A stretch of 64,000 nt of DNA from Micropruina glycogenica. GTDB lineage: Bacteria; Actinomycetota; Actinomycetes; Propionibacteriales; Propionibacteriaceae. The position numbers were made by a program, and so were the translations under genes. The DNA lies in assembly GCF_900289045.1 (NCBI RefSeq), contig NZ_LT985188.1:2356001-2420000 (forward strand). Reading direction: 5' to 3'. Shown piece by piece: positions 8,260 through 17,193 of this stretch (position 1 is the first letter of the stretch; every line of letters begins with the position of its first letter). The notes beneath the pieces were generated by a model that saw only the letters and a program-made list of their open reading frames with translations, was not told where the DNA came from and searched no databases.

Positions 8260-9153
8260 ATGCGTGTACCGTTGGAGTTGGCTGAGACCCTTGCGGCGAT
8301 CGTCGACGAGGGCACCCTCGATGCCGCCGCCGCTCGCCTGCACCTCACCCCCAGCGCCGTGAGCCAGCGCCTGAAGACGCTGGAGCGGCAGGTGGGCAGG
8401 GTGCTGCTCGAACGCACCAAGCCGGCGCGAGCAACCGCCGCGGGATTGGCCGTGGTGCGTTACGCGCGGCAACTGAGCCTGCTCGAACACGACGTGCTCG
8501 CCGAACTGGGCGACCCCGAGGCGGGCCGGGTGAGCGTGCCGTTGGCCGTGAACGCCGACTCGTTGGCCACGTGGTTTCTCGATCCGCTGGCCAGGTTGAG
8601 CCGAACCCGTCCGGTGGTGTTCGAGTTGCACCGCGACGACCAGGACTTCACCGCCGGCCTGCTCGAGTCGGGGGCGGTGATGGCGGCCGTCACCTCACGC
8701 GCCGACCCCGTGGCCGGGTGCCGCGTGGTGCCCCTGGGGGTCATGCGGTACGAGGCCGTCGCCACACCCGGGTTCGTGGCCGCCTGGCTGCCCGACGGAC
8801 CGTTCGCACCTGCGCTGGAGCGTGCCCCGGTGGTCGACTTCGACCGGCGCGACGACCTGCAGACCGGGTGGCTGATCGCGATGGGCGCCTCGCCGACGGC
8901 TCCCCCGCGGCACTACGTGCCGTCGTCCAACGACTTCGCCAGGGCCGTCCGCCTGGGTCTGGGGTGGGGGCTGCTGCCCCGGTTTCAGTCGGCGGCCGCG
9001 GTGCAGCGCGGCGACCTGGTGCACCTCGGCGGGGCCCCGGCCGACGTGCCGCTGTACTGGCAGCAGTGGAACCTCGGCTCGCCACTGCTCGAGGCCATCG
9101 CGGCCGACATCGTCGACGAGGGCCGCCGCGTGCTGGCCGCGTCGACCGCGTGA
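8260..9153 (+). CDS. lysG: LysR-family regulator, LysG/ArgP type
   Basis: 297 aa. The N-terminal winged HTH (residues 4-62) includes LDAAAARLHLTPSAVSQRLKTLE. The effector domain has NADSLATWFLDPLARL and SSNDFARAVRLGLGWGLLP, typical of ArgP/LysG proteins that sense lysine/arginine. The ATG at 8260 fits the family N-terminus (MRVPLELAETLAAIVDEGTL); the upstream open frame is not coding. It is divergent from the exporter gene, which it presumably activates when basic amino acids accumulate. Confidence 0.92.
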   Translation: MRVPLELAETLAAIVDEGTLDAAAARLHLTPSAVSQRLKTLERQVGRVLLERTKPARATAAGLAVVRYARQLSLLEHDVLAELGDPEAGRVSVPLAVNADSLATWFLDPLARLSRTRPVVFELHRDDQDFTAGLLESGAVMAAVTSRADPVAGCRVVPLGVMRYEAVATPGFVAAWLPDGPFAPALERAPVVDFDRRDDLQTGWLIAMGASPTAPPRHYVPSSNDFARAVRLGLGWGLLPRFQSAAAVQRGDLVHLGGAPADVPLYWQQWNLGSPLLEAIAADIVDEGRRVLAASTA

Positions 9154-9263
9154 CCACACCCAGAACGGTAGGAATGGCTGACAAGCCTGTTCGCAGCCGA
9201 TGCTCGGCGGGTACGTTGGGTGCACGCGGTATAGCCGCGATCATCCCAACCACTGGAGGAACA

Positions 9264-10550
9264 GTGAAGCGCAAGAAGCCGCTGAAGGCCGTCGAATCGA
9301 CCGCCGAAACAGCCGCGAAATCAGGGCAGGCGCTCATCGACGAGGCGGTGCATCGCATCACCCCCTTGGTCGAGCAGGCCGGTGACTACGTCGATTCCGC
9401 CCGTAAGCAGGGGGCCGAGTTCGCCTCCGACGCCTACGACCGGGTGCAGCCGGTGCTCAAAGAGGCACGCAAGCGGGGCACCGACCTCGCCTCGGACGCC
9501 TACGAACGCCTCGAGCCGACCCTCAAAGACGCCTACGACCGGGTCGAGCCCACGTTCAAGGGTGCAGTCGCCATGGCCTCCGACGCCTACGAGCGGGTGC
9601 AGCCGGCCCTCAAAGAGGCCAAGAAGCGCGGGGCCAAGTTCGCCGCCGAGAGCCTCGACCGCGTGCAGCCTGCGCTTGACGACGCCCTCGACCAGGTGAC
9701 GCCGGTGGTCGACGCCGCCGTGCAGAAAGTGCGGCCGGTGGTCGATGACACCCTGCAGAAGGTGGCGCCCACGGTTGATGTGGCGCGCGACCGGGTGCAG
9801 AACGACTTTCTGCCCTGGCTGGCCGCGGCGCTGTACAAGGCCGCCGACCTGGTGAAAGAAGAAGAGATCGTGCCGACTCCCAAGCGTCGCAGCGTGGGCA
9901 AGACGATCGGCCTGATCGCCCTGGCGGGCGCCGTGCTGGCCGGCGTCGTCTACGCCGTCCGACGCCTGATGGCACCGCAAGAGTCGGGGTGGGAGACCCA
10001 CGAGCCGTCGCGGCCCTACGTCGCCGATCCGGTCGCCGACGTGGTCGACAAGGCCTCCGACGCCGCCGACAAGGCCAAAGACGCCGCGGCTGCCACGGTG
10101 GACGACCTGAAGGGCAAGGCCAAAGACGTGGCCGCCGACGCAAAGGCCGCCGCGGGCGACCTCGCCGACGCGGCCGGCGATGCCGCCGACAAGGCCAAAG
10201 ACGCCGCCGGTGACGCCGCCGACGCAGCCAAGCACGCCGGCTCTGAAGCCCTCGACAAGGCCGAGGACGCGATCAAGGACGCCAAAGACGCCGCGGACGA
10301 TGCCAAGAAGTCGGCCAAGAAGGCCGTCGACGATGCTAAGGGTGATGCCGCCCCTTTAGCTGAAAGCCCCTACGGCGAGGGATCGTACGTGGGGGCCGAA
10401 CCGCCCGAGGGTTTCGACATCAAGGGCAACGAGCGGTCGATGAAGTACCACCTGCAGGGCTCGGGTGGCTACGAGCGCACGATCACCGACGTGTGGTTCG
10501 ACAGCACCGAGGCAGCCGAACGGGCAGGTTTCGTACGAGCACAGCGGTGA
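9264..10550 (+). CDS. Repeat-rich membrane protein with C-terminal sunset domain
   Basis: 428 aa, GTG start preceded by GGAGG. Residues 30-180 hold degenerate helical repeats of the type SDAYDRVQPxLKEARKRG. One membrane segment lies at about 214-234. Then comes an Ala/Asp/Lys-rich stretch (about 250-370, many KAKDAA/DAADKA units) resembling apolipoprotein- or LEA-like helices. The last 47 residues (GFDIKGN...KYHLQGSGGY...VWFDSTEAAERAGF) match the actinobacterial sunset domain. Amphipathic helices on both sides of a membrane anchor suggest membrane or envelope stabilisation; this is inference. It is followed by a strong terminator. Confidence 0.8.
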   Translation: MKRKKPLKAVESTAETAAKSGQALIDEAVHRITPLVEQAGDYVDSARKQGAEFASDAYDRVQPVLKEARKRGTDLASDAYERLEPTLKDAYDRVEPTFKGAVAMASDAYERVQPALKEAKKRGAKFAAESLDRVQPALDDALDQVTPVVDAAVQKVRPVVDDTLQKVAPTVDVARDRVQNDFLPWLAAALYKAADLVKEEEIVPTPKRRSVGKTIGLIALAGAVLAGVVYAVRRLMAPQESGWETHEPSRPYVADPVADVVDKASDAADKAKDAAAATVDDLKGKAKDVAADAKAAAGDLADAAGDAADKAKDAAGDAADAAKHAGSEALDKAEDAIKDAKDAADDAKKSAKKAVDDAKGDAAPLAESPYGEGSYVGAEPPEGFDIKGNERSMKYHLQGSGGYERTITDVWFDSTEAAERAGFVRAQR

Positions 10551-10558
10551 GCTGAGCA

Positions 10559-10590
10559 ACGGGGGTGGTCGCCGAGGCGACCACCCCCGT
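10559..10590 (+). terminator. Rho-independent terminator after sunset-domain gene
   Basis: GGGGGTGGTCGCC (10561-10573) pairs perfectly with GGCGACCACCCCC (10576-10588), and the hairpin is followed by GTTTCG. It starts 8 bases after the stop codon. Confidence 0.8.
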
Positions 10591-10877
10591 TTCGCGTCTT
10601 CGGGGCCGACGAGTGCGCGCGGGGTTGCTGATGATCGCTGGCCGAGCGTGCCCAGACCCGCTCTGACTCGACGACGCCGCTCCACTGCCGCCATCCGCGC
10701 ACGTCCGCGCACGTCCGCGCAGGACGCCGCGGTGCGCGCTGGTGAGGCGTTTCGTCGGCTCAACGAGTGGTCGAGGCCACTGAACGCCGCAGTCGCCGGC
10801 ACGGTCGTCGGCAAAGAATCTGAAGAAACTTCGGACGGCCACTCACAAAACACCCCTCGAAAAGTGCATTCAAGGGT
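10591..10877. other. Intergenic stretch with short tandem CGTCCGCGCA units
   Basis: No credible gene. Three near-perfect tandem copies of a 10-mer (CGTCCGCGCA) occur around 10695-10725. The last 60 bases before the next ATG are comparatively AT-rich and probably hold its promoter. A 138-codon frame crosses the region but begins inside the preceding gene and lacks family features. Confidence 0.5.
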
Positions 10878-11384
10878 ATGAGAGCCGATCAGCCCGAACC
10901 GACCACTCTGCCCGTGCGCGCCGACGACGGCGACCCGATCGACGAACGGTGGGTGCCGGCCGCGCCCTTCCGTGCCCACGTGACGCACGTCATCGCCGAG
11001 GCCCGTGTGCCGTGGCCCGCCTTCGCCATCGCGGCCGACGTGCCCGTGACGGTGATTCAGACCCTGCTGTTCGGCCGCAACGCGCGGCCGTCGCGGCGGC
11101 TCGCCCCACGGGTGGCCACCAAGGTGTTCGCGGTGCGCGCGAGCGATCTGACAGAGCTTCGAACAGGCCACGTCGGTGCCGACCTGGCCGCGGGGCGGTT
11201 GCGCGCGGTGCTGAGATCGGGCGTGCCGCCCGAGCGGCTGGCCCGCTGGTGCGATCTGGCCCCCGACGAGTTGGCCAGGCTGGTCGAGGGTAGAACGGCA
11301 ACCTGTTCTCGGCTCACTGAAGCCCTGGCCATGGCGGCCGAACGCATGCAGTTCGCACCGGCACTCGGCCGGCACGCGGCCTAG
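10878..11384 (+). CDS. Hypothetical protein with HTH-like repeats
   Basis: 168 aa, no signal peptide or membrane segment. Two helical blocks look like degenerate HTH units: V-P-W-P-A-F-A-I-A-A-D-V-P-V-T-V-I-Q-T-L-L around 47-70, and VPPERLARWCDLAPDELARLVEG around 113-135. Such duplicated HTH proteins occur widely in actinobacteria, but the function is not assigned. It lies 10 bases upstream of the prepilin peptidase gene and is probably cotranscribed with it. Confidence 0.6.
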   Translation: MRADQPEPTTLPVRADDGDPIDERWVPAAPFRAHVTHVIAEARVPWPAFAIAADVPVTVIQTLLFGRNARPSRRLAPRVATKVFAVRASDLTELRTGHVGADLAAGRLRAVLRSGVPPERLARWCDLAPDELARLVEGRTATCSRLTEALAMAAERMQFAPALGRHAA

Positions 11385-11394
11385 GCTTCGACGC

Positions 11395-12048
11395 ATGACC
11401 TGGCAGTGGGCGATGCCGATCGCCGTGGCGATCGCGCTCGGCCTGGCCACGCCCCGACTACTGCGGGCGCTGCCGCCGCCTTTCGACGAGCCGGAGGCGC
11501 GGCCGTACGACGCCCTTGCCACCAGGGGTTTCGCTGCCGTCGCGCTCGTGTTGACGACGCTCGCCGGCACGCTGGTGCTGGCCGTCGTGGCGCCGCTGTC
11601 GTTCGCCTGGGCAGGGCTTGGCACGGTCGGGGTACTGGCCGCCATGATCGACGCCCGCACCGGCTACCTGCCGGCTGCCCTCATGCGCGCAGGGTGGGTG
11701 CTCACCGTGGCCGGCGCGGCGATCACCGCCGCGCTGCTGGCCGACTGGCAGGTTCTCGGACGAGCGGCCGCCGGGGCCGCAGCCACCACCGCGCTGTTCT
11801 GGCTCTTCCACCGCTTCGGCGGGGGTTTCGGCTTCGGTGACGTGCGGCTGGCCCCGATCGTGGGGGCAACCGCCGCAACCGCCGGCTGGCCCACGCTCTT
11901 CGACTCCCTGATTCTCGGTGGCCTGCTCGGGGTGGTGTGGGGGTTGGTCTGGCGCACCCGCGGGCACACCGAGGCTTTTCCGTACGGTCCGGCGCTGGTG
12001 GCCGGCCCCTACCTGGCATTGCTGGGTACGGCGGCTCTGCCGAGTTGA
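11395..12048 (+). CDS. Type IV prepilin peptidase (A24 family)
   Basis: 217 aa integral membrane aspartyl protease with about six membrane segments. Both catalytic aspartates are visible: Asp86 in MIDARTGYLP and Asp149 in the GFGFGD (GxGD) motif. It lacks the N-terminal methylase domain, as in short TadV/CpaA-like members. It would process prepilins or pseudopilins, but no pilin or secretion genes lie in the window, so its substrates are encoded elsewhere. It is convergent with trpD, with only 8 bases between stops. Confidence 0.85.
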   Translation: MTWQWAMPIAVAIALGLATPRLLRALPPPFDEPEARPYDALATRGFAAVALVLTTLAGTLVLAVVAPLSFAWAGLGTVGVLAAMIDARTGYLPAALMRAGWVLTVAGAAITAALLADWQVLGRAAAGAAATTALFWLFHRFGGGFGFGDVRLAPIVGATAATAGWPTLFDSLILGGLLGVVWGLVWRTRGHTEAFPYGPALVAGPYLALLGTAALPS

Positions 12049-12056
12049 CCAGGTCC

Positions 12057-13106
12057 CTAGGCCGACTCGGCGGCCCGCGTGCTCGCCGCCACCCAGCGGC
12101 TCAAGGCGTCGGCTGCGGCCCCCGAGTCGATCGCACGCGCGGCCACCTGCAGCTGCTCGGCCAACTGCGCGGTGAGGTCGCCATCGAGATCCGGCCCGGC
12201 GAAGGCCAGCAGGGCGGCGGCGGCGTTCAGCAGCACGATGTCGCGCACCGGGCCCTTCACACCATCGAGTACGCCCCGCACGATCGACGCGTTGTGAGCG
12301 GCGTCGCCGCCCAGCAGGTCGTCACGCGCAGCCGGGGCCAGGCCCAGGTCGGCCGGGTTGAGGGTTGTCGGCTGTACCCGGTGATCGGCGATCAGCCAGA
12401 CGTCCGAGGTGGTCGTTGTGGTGAGTTCGTCCAAACCGTCGTCACCGTGAAACACCAGGCCCCGGGTGCCCCGGGCGGCCAGCACGCCGGCCACGATCTG
12501 CGCCATCCGGGCGTTCGCGATGCCCACGGCCTGCGCGGCCGGACGGGCCGGGTTGGCCAAGGGGCCCAGAAAGTTGAACGGCGTCTGAATGCCCAGTTCA
12601 CGCCGGGCGGTGCCGGCGTGCCGCAGGGACGGGTGGTACAGGGGTGCGAACAGAAAGACGATGCCCGCCTCGGCGAGCACGTCGGCCTGCCGCGCCGGCG
12701 GCACGTCGAGCGCCACCCCCAGAGCTTCGAGCACGTCCGCCGCCCCGCAGGCCGATGACGCGGCCCGGTTGCCGTGCTTGACCACCTTGACGCCGGCGCC
12801 GGCCGCCACGATCGCGGCCATGGTCGAGACGTTGACGGTGTTCGCCCGGTCGCCGCCCGACCCCACCACGTCGACCGCCTCGGTGGGCAGGCTGATCGGG
12901 GTGGCCCGGGCCAGCATGCCGCCGGCGAGCCCGGCGATCTCGTCGACGGTTTCACCCTTGGCGCGGAGCGCCACCAGAAAACCCGCCAACTGCACGGGGG
13001 TGGCGTTGCCGGCCAGAATCTCGTCCATCGCCCAACCGACGGTCTGCGCCGACAGGTCGTCGCCGGCGATCAGCCCGGTGAGCACATCGGGCCAGGTGTC
13101 GGCCAC
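12057..13106 (-). CDS. trpD: Anthranilate phosphoribosyltransferase
   Basis: 349 aa, full length. It transfers the phosphoribosyl group of PRPP to anthranilate in tryptophan synthesis. Family motifs: VDVVGSGGDRANTVNVSTMAA (the usual GTGGD is GSGGD here) and KHGNRAASSACGAADVLEALG for PRPP/Mg binding. GTG start. The gene stands alone, without other trp genes, beside the ctaE-qcr block, as in mycobacteria. Its start is 2 bases after the stop of a receiver-like gene, so a small operon ctaG - receiver - trpD is likely. Confidence 0.93.
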   Translation of the reverse strand: MADTWPDVLTGLIAGDDLSAQTVGWAMDEILAGNATPVQLAGFLVALRAKGETVDEIAGLAGGMLARATPISLPTEAVDVVGSGGDRANTVNVSTMAAIVAAGAGVKVVKHGNRAASSACGAADVLEALGVALDVPPARQADVLAEAGIVFLFAPLYHPSLRHAGTARRELGIQTPFNFLGPLANPARPAAQAVGIANARMAQIVAGVLAARGTRGLVFHGDDGLDELTTTTTSDVWLIADHRVQPTTLNPADLGLAPAARDDLLGGDAAHNASIVRGVLDGVKGPVRDIVLLNAAAALLAFAGPDLDGDLTAQLAEQLQVAARAIDSGAAADALSRWVAASTRAAESA

Positions 13107-13108
13107 CC

Positions 13109-13513
13109 TCAGACCGCCTGGCTCAACCCGGCGCGCAGCACCTCGGCCACGGCGGTGGGCAGCCGCACGGGGTCGACCGGGTACATCACCGTGGCGTCGG
13201 CCCGCGACCAGGTGGCCAGCCAGGCGTCCGCCACTCGAATGATGAGCACCACGATCGGCGGGCAGTCGGCGATCTCGTCCTTGAGTTGCTTGGCGAGCCC
13301 CAGCCCACCCGACGGCGTGGCTTCGGCGTCAAGAATCAGCAGATCGAGCCCGCCGGCGTCGACCGCCGCCAGCACCGCCGCGTGCGTGGCGACGTCGTAC
13401 ACCTCGATCTCGGGCAGATCGGCGGCGACCCGCCGGCCGAGCGCCAGCCGCACCTGCTCACGCGTCGTCCGGTCGTCGGAATAGAGCAGGATCTTGGCAG
13501 TCTCGTCACTCAT
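13109..13513 (-). CDS. Response-regulator receiver-like protein without output domain
   Basis: 134 aa. The fold pattern of a CheY receiver is visible: KILLYSDDRTTREQ (acidic pocket at the end of beta1) and LDLLILDAEATPSGGLGLAKQL (candidate phospho-acceptor Asp, beta3). The conserved Lys of beta5 is missing; the sequence there is VMYPVDP. No DNA-binding domain and no nearby histidine kinase are present. It may be a pseudo-receiver acting by protein contact. It overlaps ctaG by 4 bases (ATGA) and nearly touches trpD. Confidence 0.7.
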   Translation of the reverse strand: MSDETAKILLYSDDRTTREQVRLALGRRVAADLPEIEVYDVATHAAVLAAVDAGGLDLLILDAEATPSGGLGLAKQLKDEIADCPPIVVLIIRVADAWLATWSRADATVMYPVDPVRLPTAVAEVLRAGLSQAV

Positions 13514-14475
13514 GCGCGTTCCTCGTCGGCGGGCGGTTCGTCAGCATGGTACCCCGCGGTTGCCGCCCGGGCGGCCAGTCGCTCCTCGCGGTCGAGTTGC
13601 CGGTCGATGCGGGCCGCCTCACGCTGCGAATTCTGAAACCACTGCACGAAGAACACAGACAAAATGATCAGCGAAATCACGTCGCCGGCCCCCCACATGA
13701 TGCCGCCGGCGATGTTCTGGTCATCGAGCGGGCTGGGTGGCCAGGCCCGGTTGAACGCCAGGTACCAGTCTTCGGCGATCAGTTGCGGCGACCCCATGAT
13801 GATCACGCCCAGAAAGGCGTGAAAGGGCATCGTGATGAAGATCAGGAAGATGCGCAGAAAGTGCGGCAGCCGGTTGGGCATCGGGTCGACGCCGATCAGC
13901 GGCCAGTAGTAGATGCAGCCCGTCACCACGAAGTGCACGTGCACCCAGGCGTGCACCCACGGGTTGGCGAGGCTCACCTCGTAGAGGTCGGTCATGTACA
14001 GCAGGTAGGGGTTGGCGATCATCAGTGCCGCCCCCAGTGGCGCGAAGGTGAGCACCCGCACCGGCCACGAGTGCAGCACCCGCATCACCCGGCGCCGGCC
14101 CAGGCCCCCCAGGTTGCGCAGCAGCAGGGTGATCGGGGCGCCCATCGCCATCATGATCGGGCCGACCATCGACAGCAGGATGTGCTGCACCATGTGCACG
14201 CTGAACAGCACCGTGTCGTAGGTGCCCAGCACGCTGAGCAGCGCCACCGCGATGGTGCCGGCGCCGCCGACGCACCAGGCCAGCGTGCGTCCGAGTGGCC
14301 AGTCGACGCCCCGGCGCCGCAGCCTCAGCACGCCCCAGAGGTAGAGGCCCACCATCAGCACCAGGGCGAAAACGGCCCAGGGCTCGAAGGTCCAGGCCGT
14401 GAGCAGCCTGTCGGCGGTCAGCGGGGGCGGTTGGTTACCCGGATCGGCATGCAGCGGCAGCAGCAGGGGAACCAT
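13510..14475 (-). CDS. ctaG: Cytochrome c oxidase assembly protein CtaG (caa3 type)
   Basis: 321 aa with about seven membrane segments and His-containing helices (SVHMVQHILLSMVGP, HAWVHVHFVVTG, PFHAFLGVIIMG), matching the actinobacterial caa3_CtaG family involved in copper delivery to the oxidase. The ATG at 14475 begins the conserved MVPLLLPLHADP; the frame extends upstream to 14670 without coding features. It is divergent from ctaE, which encodes an oxidase subunit, so the two promoters face each other. Confidence 0.88.
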   Translation of the reverse strand: MVPLLLPLHADPGNQPPPLTADRLLTAWTFEPWAVFALVLMVGLYLWGVLRLRRRGVDWPLGRTLAWCVGGAGTIAVALLSVLGTYDTVLFSVHMVQHILLSMVGPIMMAMGAPITLLLRNLGGLGRRRVMRVLHSWPVRVLTFAPLGAALMIANPYLLYMTDLYEVSLANPWVHAWVHVHFVVTGCIYYWPLIGVDPMPNRLPHFLRIFLIFITMPFHAFLGVIIMGSPQLIAEDWYLAFNRAWPPSPLDDQNIAGGIMWGAGDVISLIILSVFFVQWFQNSQREAARIDRQLDREERLAARAATAGYHADEPPADEERA

Positions 14476-14600
14476 GACTGCATTATCCCCCGGACTGCCC
14501 CGTGCCCGTGACCAGCGGTTGCCGTAAAAAGTCTGTGACAAGCAAGAATCGCACGGTCCCAGAGGGTGACCAATCGGCCCTGAGCAGTAATAATGGCCGG

Positions 14601-15305
14601 GTGACTCACTCTCACTCGAGCGCGGCAGCAGCCATACCGCACGGAGCCGTGCACCCCATCGCTCCGGCACGCCTGCACCCGGCCAAGGGTCGGCCAGACA
14701 TGGTGGCCATCGGCACCTGGATCTGGCTGGCCTCAGACCTGATGTTCTTCGCGGCGCTGTTCGCGGCCTACTTCAACCTGCGTTCGATCACCAACGCCGC
14801 TGCGGCCCAGGCGGGCACCGAGTCGATGTGGCAGTGGGGCGTCGCCCACTTCAACATGCCTTTCGCCGTCACCAACACGCTCATCTTGATCCTGTCGTCG
14901 GTGACGTGCCAGATGGGCGTGTGGAAGGCCGAGCGTGGCCAGGTCGGCCGCACCGGCTCGCTGCTGCAGGTTGGTCAGTGGGGCCTGCGTGAGTGGTACA
15001 TCCTCACCTTCATCATGGGCGCGATCTTCGTCGGGGGGCAGGCCACCGAGTACGCCACGCTGGCCAGCGAGGGCTTCACTCTCTCGACCAACGCCTACAC
15101 GTCGGCCTTCTTTCTGGCCACCGGCTTTCACGGCCTGCACGTCACCGGCGGCCTGATCGCCTTTCTCTTCATGCTGGGTCGCACCTACATGACCCGTACC
15201 TTCACCCATGAGCAGGCCGTGCACGCGGTCGTCACCTCGTACTATTGGCACTTCGTCGACGCCGTCTGGATCATTCTGTTCAGCGTCATCTACATCTTGC
15301 GCTGA
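14601..15305 (+). CDS. ctaE: Cytochrome c oxidase subunit III
   Basis: 234 aa, five membrane segments. Subunit III blocks seen: [27 protein letters not shown] and [13 protein letters not shown]. It is part of the aa3 oxidase, which in actinobacteria joins the cytochrome bcc complex as a supercomplex. GTG start at 14601. The gene leads the ctaE-qcrC-qcrA-qcrB operon, a conserved actinobacterial order. Confidence 0.95.
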   Translation: MTHSHSSAAAAIPHGAVHPIAPARLHPAKGRPDMVAIGTWIWLASDLMFFAALFAAYFNLRSITNAAAAQAGTESMWQWGVAHFNMPFAVTNTLILILSSVTCQMGVWKAERGQVGRTGSLLQVGQWGLREWYILTFIMGAIFVGGQATEYATLASEGFTLSTNAYTSAFFLATGFHGLHVTGGLIAFLFMLGRTYMTRTFTHEQAVHAVVTSYYWHFVDAVWIILFSVIYILR

Positions 15306-15331
15306 CCGACCCGACCGAGGAGGACTTCCAC

Positions 15332-16132
15332 GTGCGATTCCTGACCGCCAAGCGGCGCCACCGGGCTGCGCGGCCTGCCCTGCTGGTGCTGGCCCTGCTG
15401 CTGATGGGTGCGCTGTACGCTGCCGTCGCACCCGCTGCCAGGGTCTCGGCCGACACCGGCAACAGCCAACAGGTTGCCGAGGGCAAGGCGCTGTTTCAGG
15501 TGACCTGCTCGTCGTGCCACGGCATGAACGGTGAAGGCACCAGCCAGGGGCCGTCGCTGGTGGGCGTCGGGGCCGCGGCGGCCAACTTCCAGGTCAGCAC
15601 TGGACGCATGCCGATGGCCAACCCGGGCGCCCAGGCGCCCCGCAAGCAGAACACCTACACCGACGAAGAGATCGCCGCGCTGGCGGCCTTCGTCGCCTCG
15701 CTGGGCCCCGGCCCGGCGATTCCGACCGAAGATCAGTACAGCGGCGAGGGACTGAGCCCCGACGAACTGGCCAAGGGCGGCGAACTTTTCCGCACCAACT
15801 GCTCCGCCTGCCACAACTTCGAGGGGGCCGGCGGCGCACTGCCCAACGGCAAGTACGCTCCGAGCCTGGTCGGGGTGAGCGGCCAGCGCATCTGGGAGGC
15901 CATGCGCACAGGCCCCCAGCAGATGCCGGTGTTCTCATCGGGCGCGCTGCCCGACGAAGACGTCCGCGCGATCGTGGGTTACCTCGACACGCTGCACGCG
16001 CAGCCGTCCAGCGGTATCGCGTTCGGCGGCCTCGGCCCGGTGGCCGAGGGTCTGTTCGCCTGGATCATCGGCATCGGCGGGATTTGCCTGATCGCCGTCT
16101 GGATCGCAGCCAAGGGGGCACGAGCGCGATGA
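15332..16132 (+). CDS. qcrC: Cytochrome bc1 complex diheme cytochrome c subunit
   Basis: 266 aa. An N-terminal signal/anchor (15-36) is followed by two c-type heme sites, CSSCH at 59-63 and CSACH at 157-161, each with a downstream Met (RMPMANP, QQMPVF) as probable axial ligand. A C-terminal membrane helix (about 240-260) anchors it. It passes electrons from the bc complex straight to the oxidase, replacing a soluble cytochrome c. The GTG start has GAGGAGG at 15317-15323. It overlaps qcrA by ATGA. Confidence 0.95.
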   Translation: MRFLTAKRRHRAARPALLVLALLLMGALYAAVAPAARVSADTGNSQQVAEGKALFQVTCSSCHGMNGEGTSQGPSLVGVGAAAANFQVSTGRMPMANPGAQAPRKQNTYTDEEIAALAAFVASLGPGPAIPTEDQYSGEGLSPDELAKGGELFRTNCSACHNFEGAGGALPNGKYAPSLVGVSGQRIWEAMRTGPQQMPVFSSGALPDEDVRAIVGYLDTLHAQPSSGIAFGGLGPVAEGLFAWIIGIGGICLIAVWIAAKGARAR

Positions 16133-17193
16133 GCATCGAAACCAGCAAGCCGGGCACCGACGTCGACCGCCACCCCGTACCCGACCCCGGCCTCGAAGAG
16201 CACGTCGAGCGCTACACAGACGTGGACCAGGCGGCCGGCGATCGGGCGTACCGCCAGGTCGTGATGATGCTGGCCGCCGTGCCGGTGCTCTGCATCGCGT
16301 TCGTGGTGATCTACTTCGCGGTGCCAAGCGACAGCTTCATCGATCTGTTCGGCATGCAGTGGAACGCCCTGAACAGCCTGCTGGGCCTCACCGGCGGGCT
16401 GGCCACGCTGCTGATCGGCCTGGCCTGCGTGCACTGGGCCAAAACGATCATGGGCGACGAAGAGATCGCCGAAGACCGGCACAGCGCAGCCTCAAGTACA
16501 GAAGACCGCGAGGTGTTCGCCCGCGAGTTCGCCAAGGGTGCTGAGCAGGCGGGGCTCGGACGCCGCAAGCTGATCGGCGGTGCCCTGGGTGGCGCGCTGG
16601 GCCTGATCGCGGTGCCCGCGGTGGTGCTGTTCGCCGACATGGGCCCGTGGCCCACGGCCGCGGTGCGTAAAGAGACCATCGAACGCACCATCTGGGCCGA
16701 GGGCATCAAGCTGGTCAACGACATTACGCAGCGGCCGTTGAAGGCGTCCGACATCGAGATCGGCCAGTTGGTCAACGCACAGCCAGCCAATTTGTGGGAC
16801 TACCACGGCACGGAGTTTCAGGTCGAGAAGGCGAAGTCGTCGATCATCATCGTGCGCATGGATCCCGACCGCATCAAGATTCCCGAGTCCCGCCAGGACT
16901 GGCAGGTCGGCGGCATCCTTTGCTATTCGAAGATCTGCACCCACGTGGGCTGCCCGATCAGCCTATGGGAGCAGCAGACCCACCACCTGCTCTGCCCGTG
17001 TCACCAGTCCACCTTCGACCTGGGCAACTCCGGTGTCGTCGTGTTCGGGCCGGCCGCCCGCGCGCTGCCGCAGTTGCCGATCACGGTCGACGCGGACGGC
17101 TACCTCGTCGCGCGCAGCGACTTCACCGTTCCCGTCGGGCCGAGCTTCTTCGAGCGCGACTCGCAGCACGACTTCAAAGAGGGTGATCGGTGA
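16129..17193 (+). CDS. qcrA: Cytochrome bc1 complex Rieske iron-sulfur subunit
   Basis: 354 aa. Three predicted membrane segments in the first half (about 43-63, 78-100, 144-166) are typical of the actinobacterial subunit, which is larger than the mitochondrial one. The [2Fe-2S] ligands are clear: CTHVGC (Cys270, His272) and CPCH (Cys289, His292), with Cys275 and Cys291 as the disulfide pair. It starts in the qcrC stop (ATGA) and ends overlapping qcrB. Confidence 0.95.
   Translation: MSIETSKPGTDVDRHPVPDPGLEEHVERYTDVDQAAGDRAYRQVVMMLAAVPVLCIAFVVIYFAVPSDSFIDLFGMQWNALNSLLGLTGGLATLLIGLACVHWAKTIMGDEEIAEDRHSAASSTEDREVFAREFAKGAEQAGLGRRKLIGGALGGALGLIAVPAVVLFADMGPWPTAAVRKETIERTIWAEGIKLVNDITQRPLKASDIEIGQLVNAQPANLWDYHGTEFQVEKAKSSIIIVRMDPDRIKIPESRQDWQVGGILCYSKICTHVGCPISLWEQQTHHLLCPCHQSTFDLGNSGVVVFGPAARALPQLPITVDADGYLVARSDFTVPVGPSFFERDSQHDFKEGDR

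Noticed and set aside
10465-10881. 138-codon open frame spanning the terminator region
   Set aside because: Begins inside the sunset-domain gene in another frame and crosses a strong terminator hairpin; no recognisable features.
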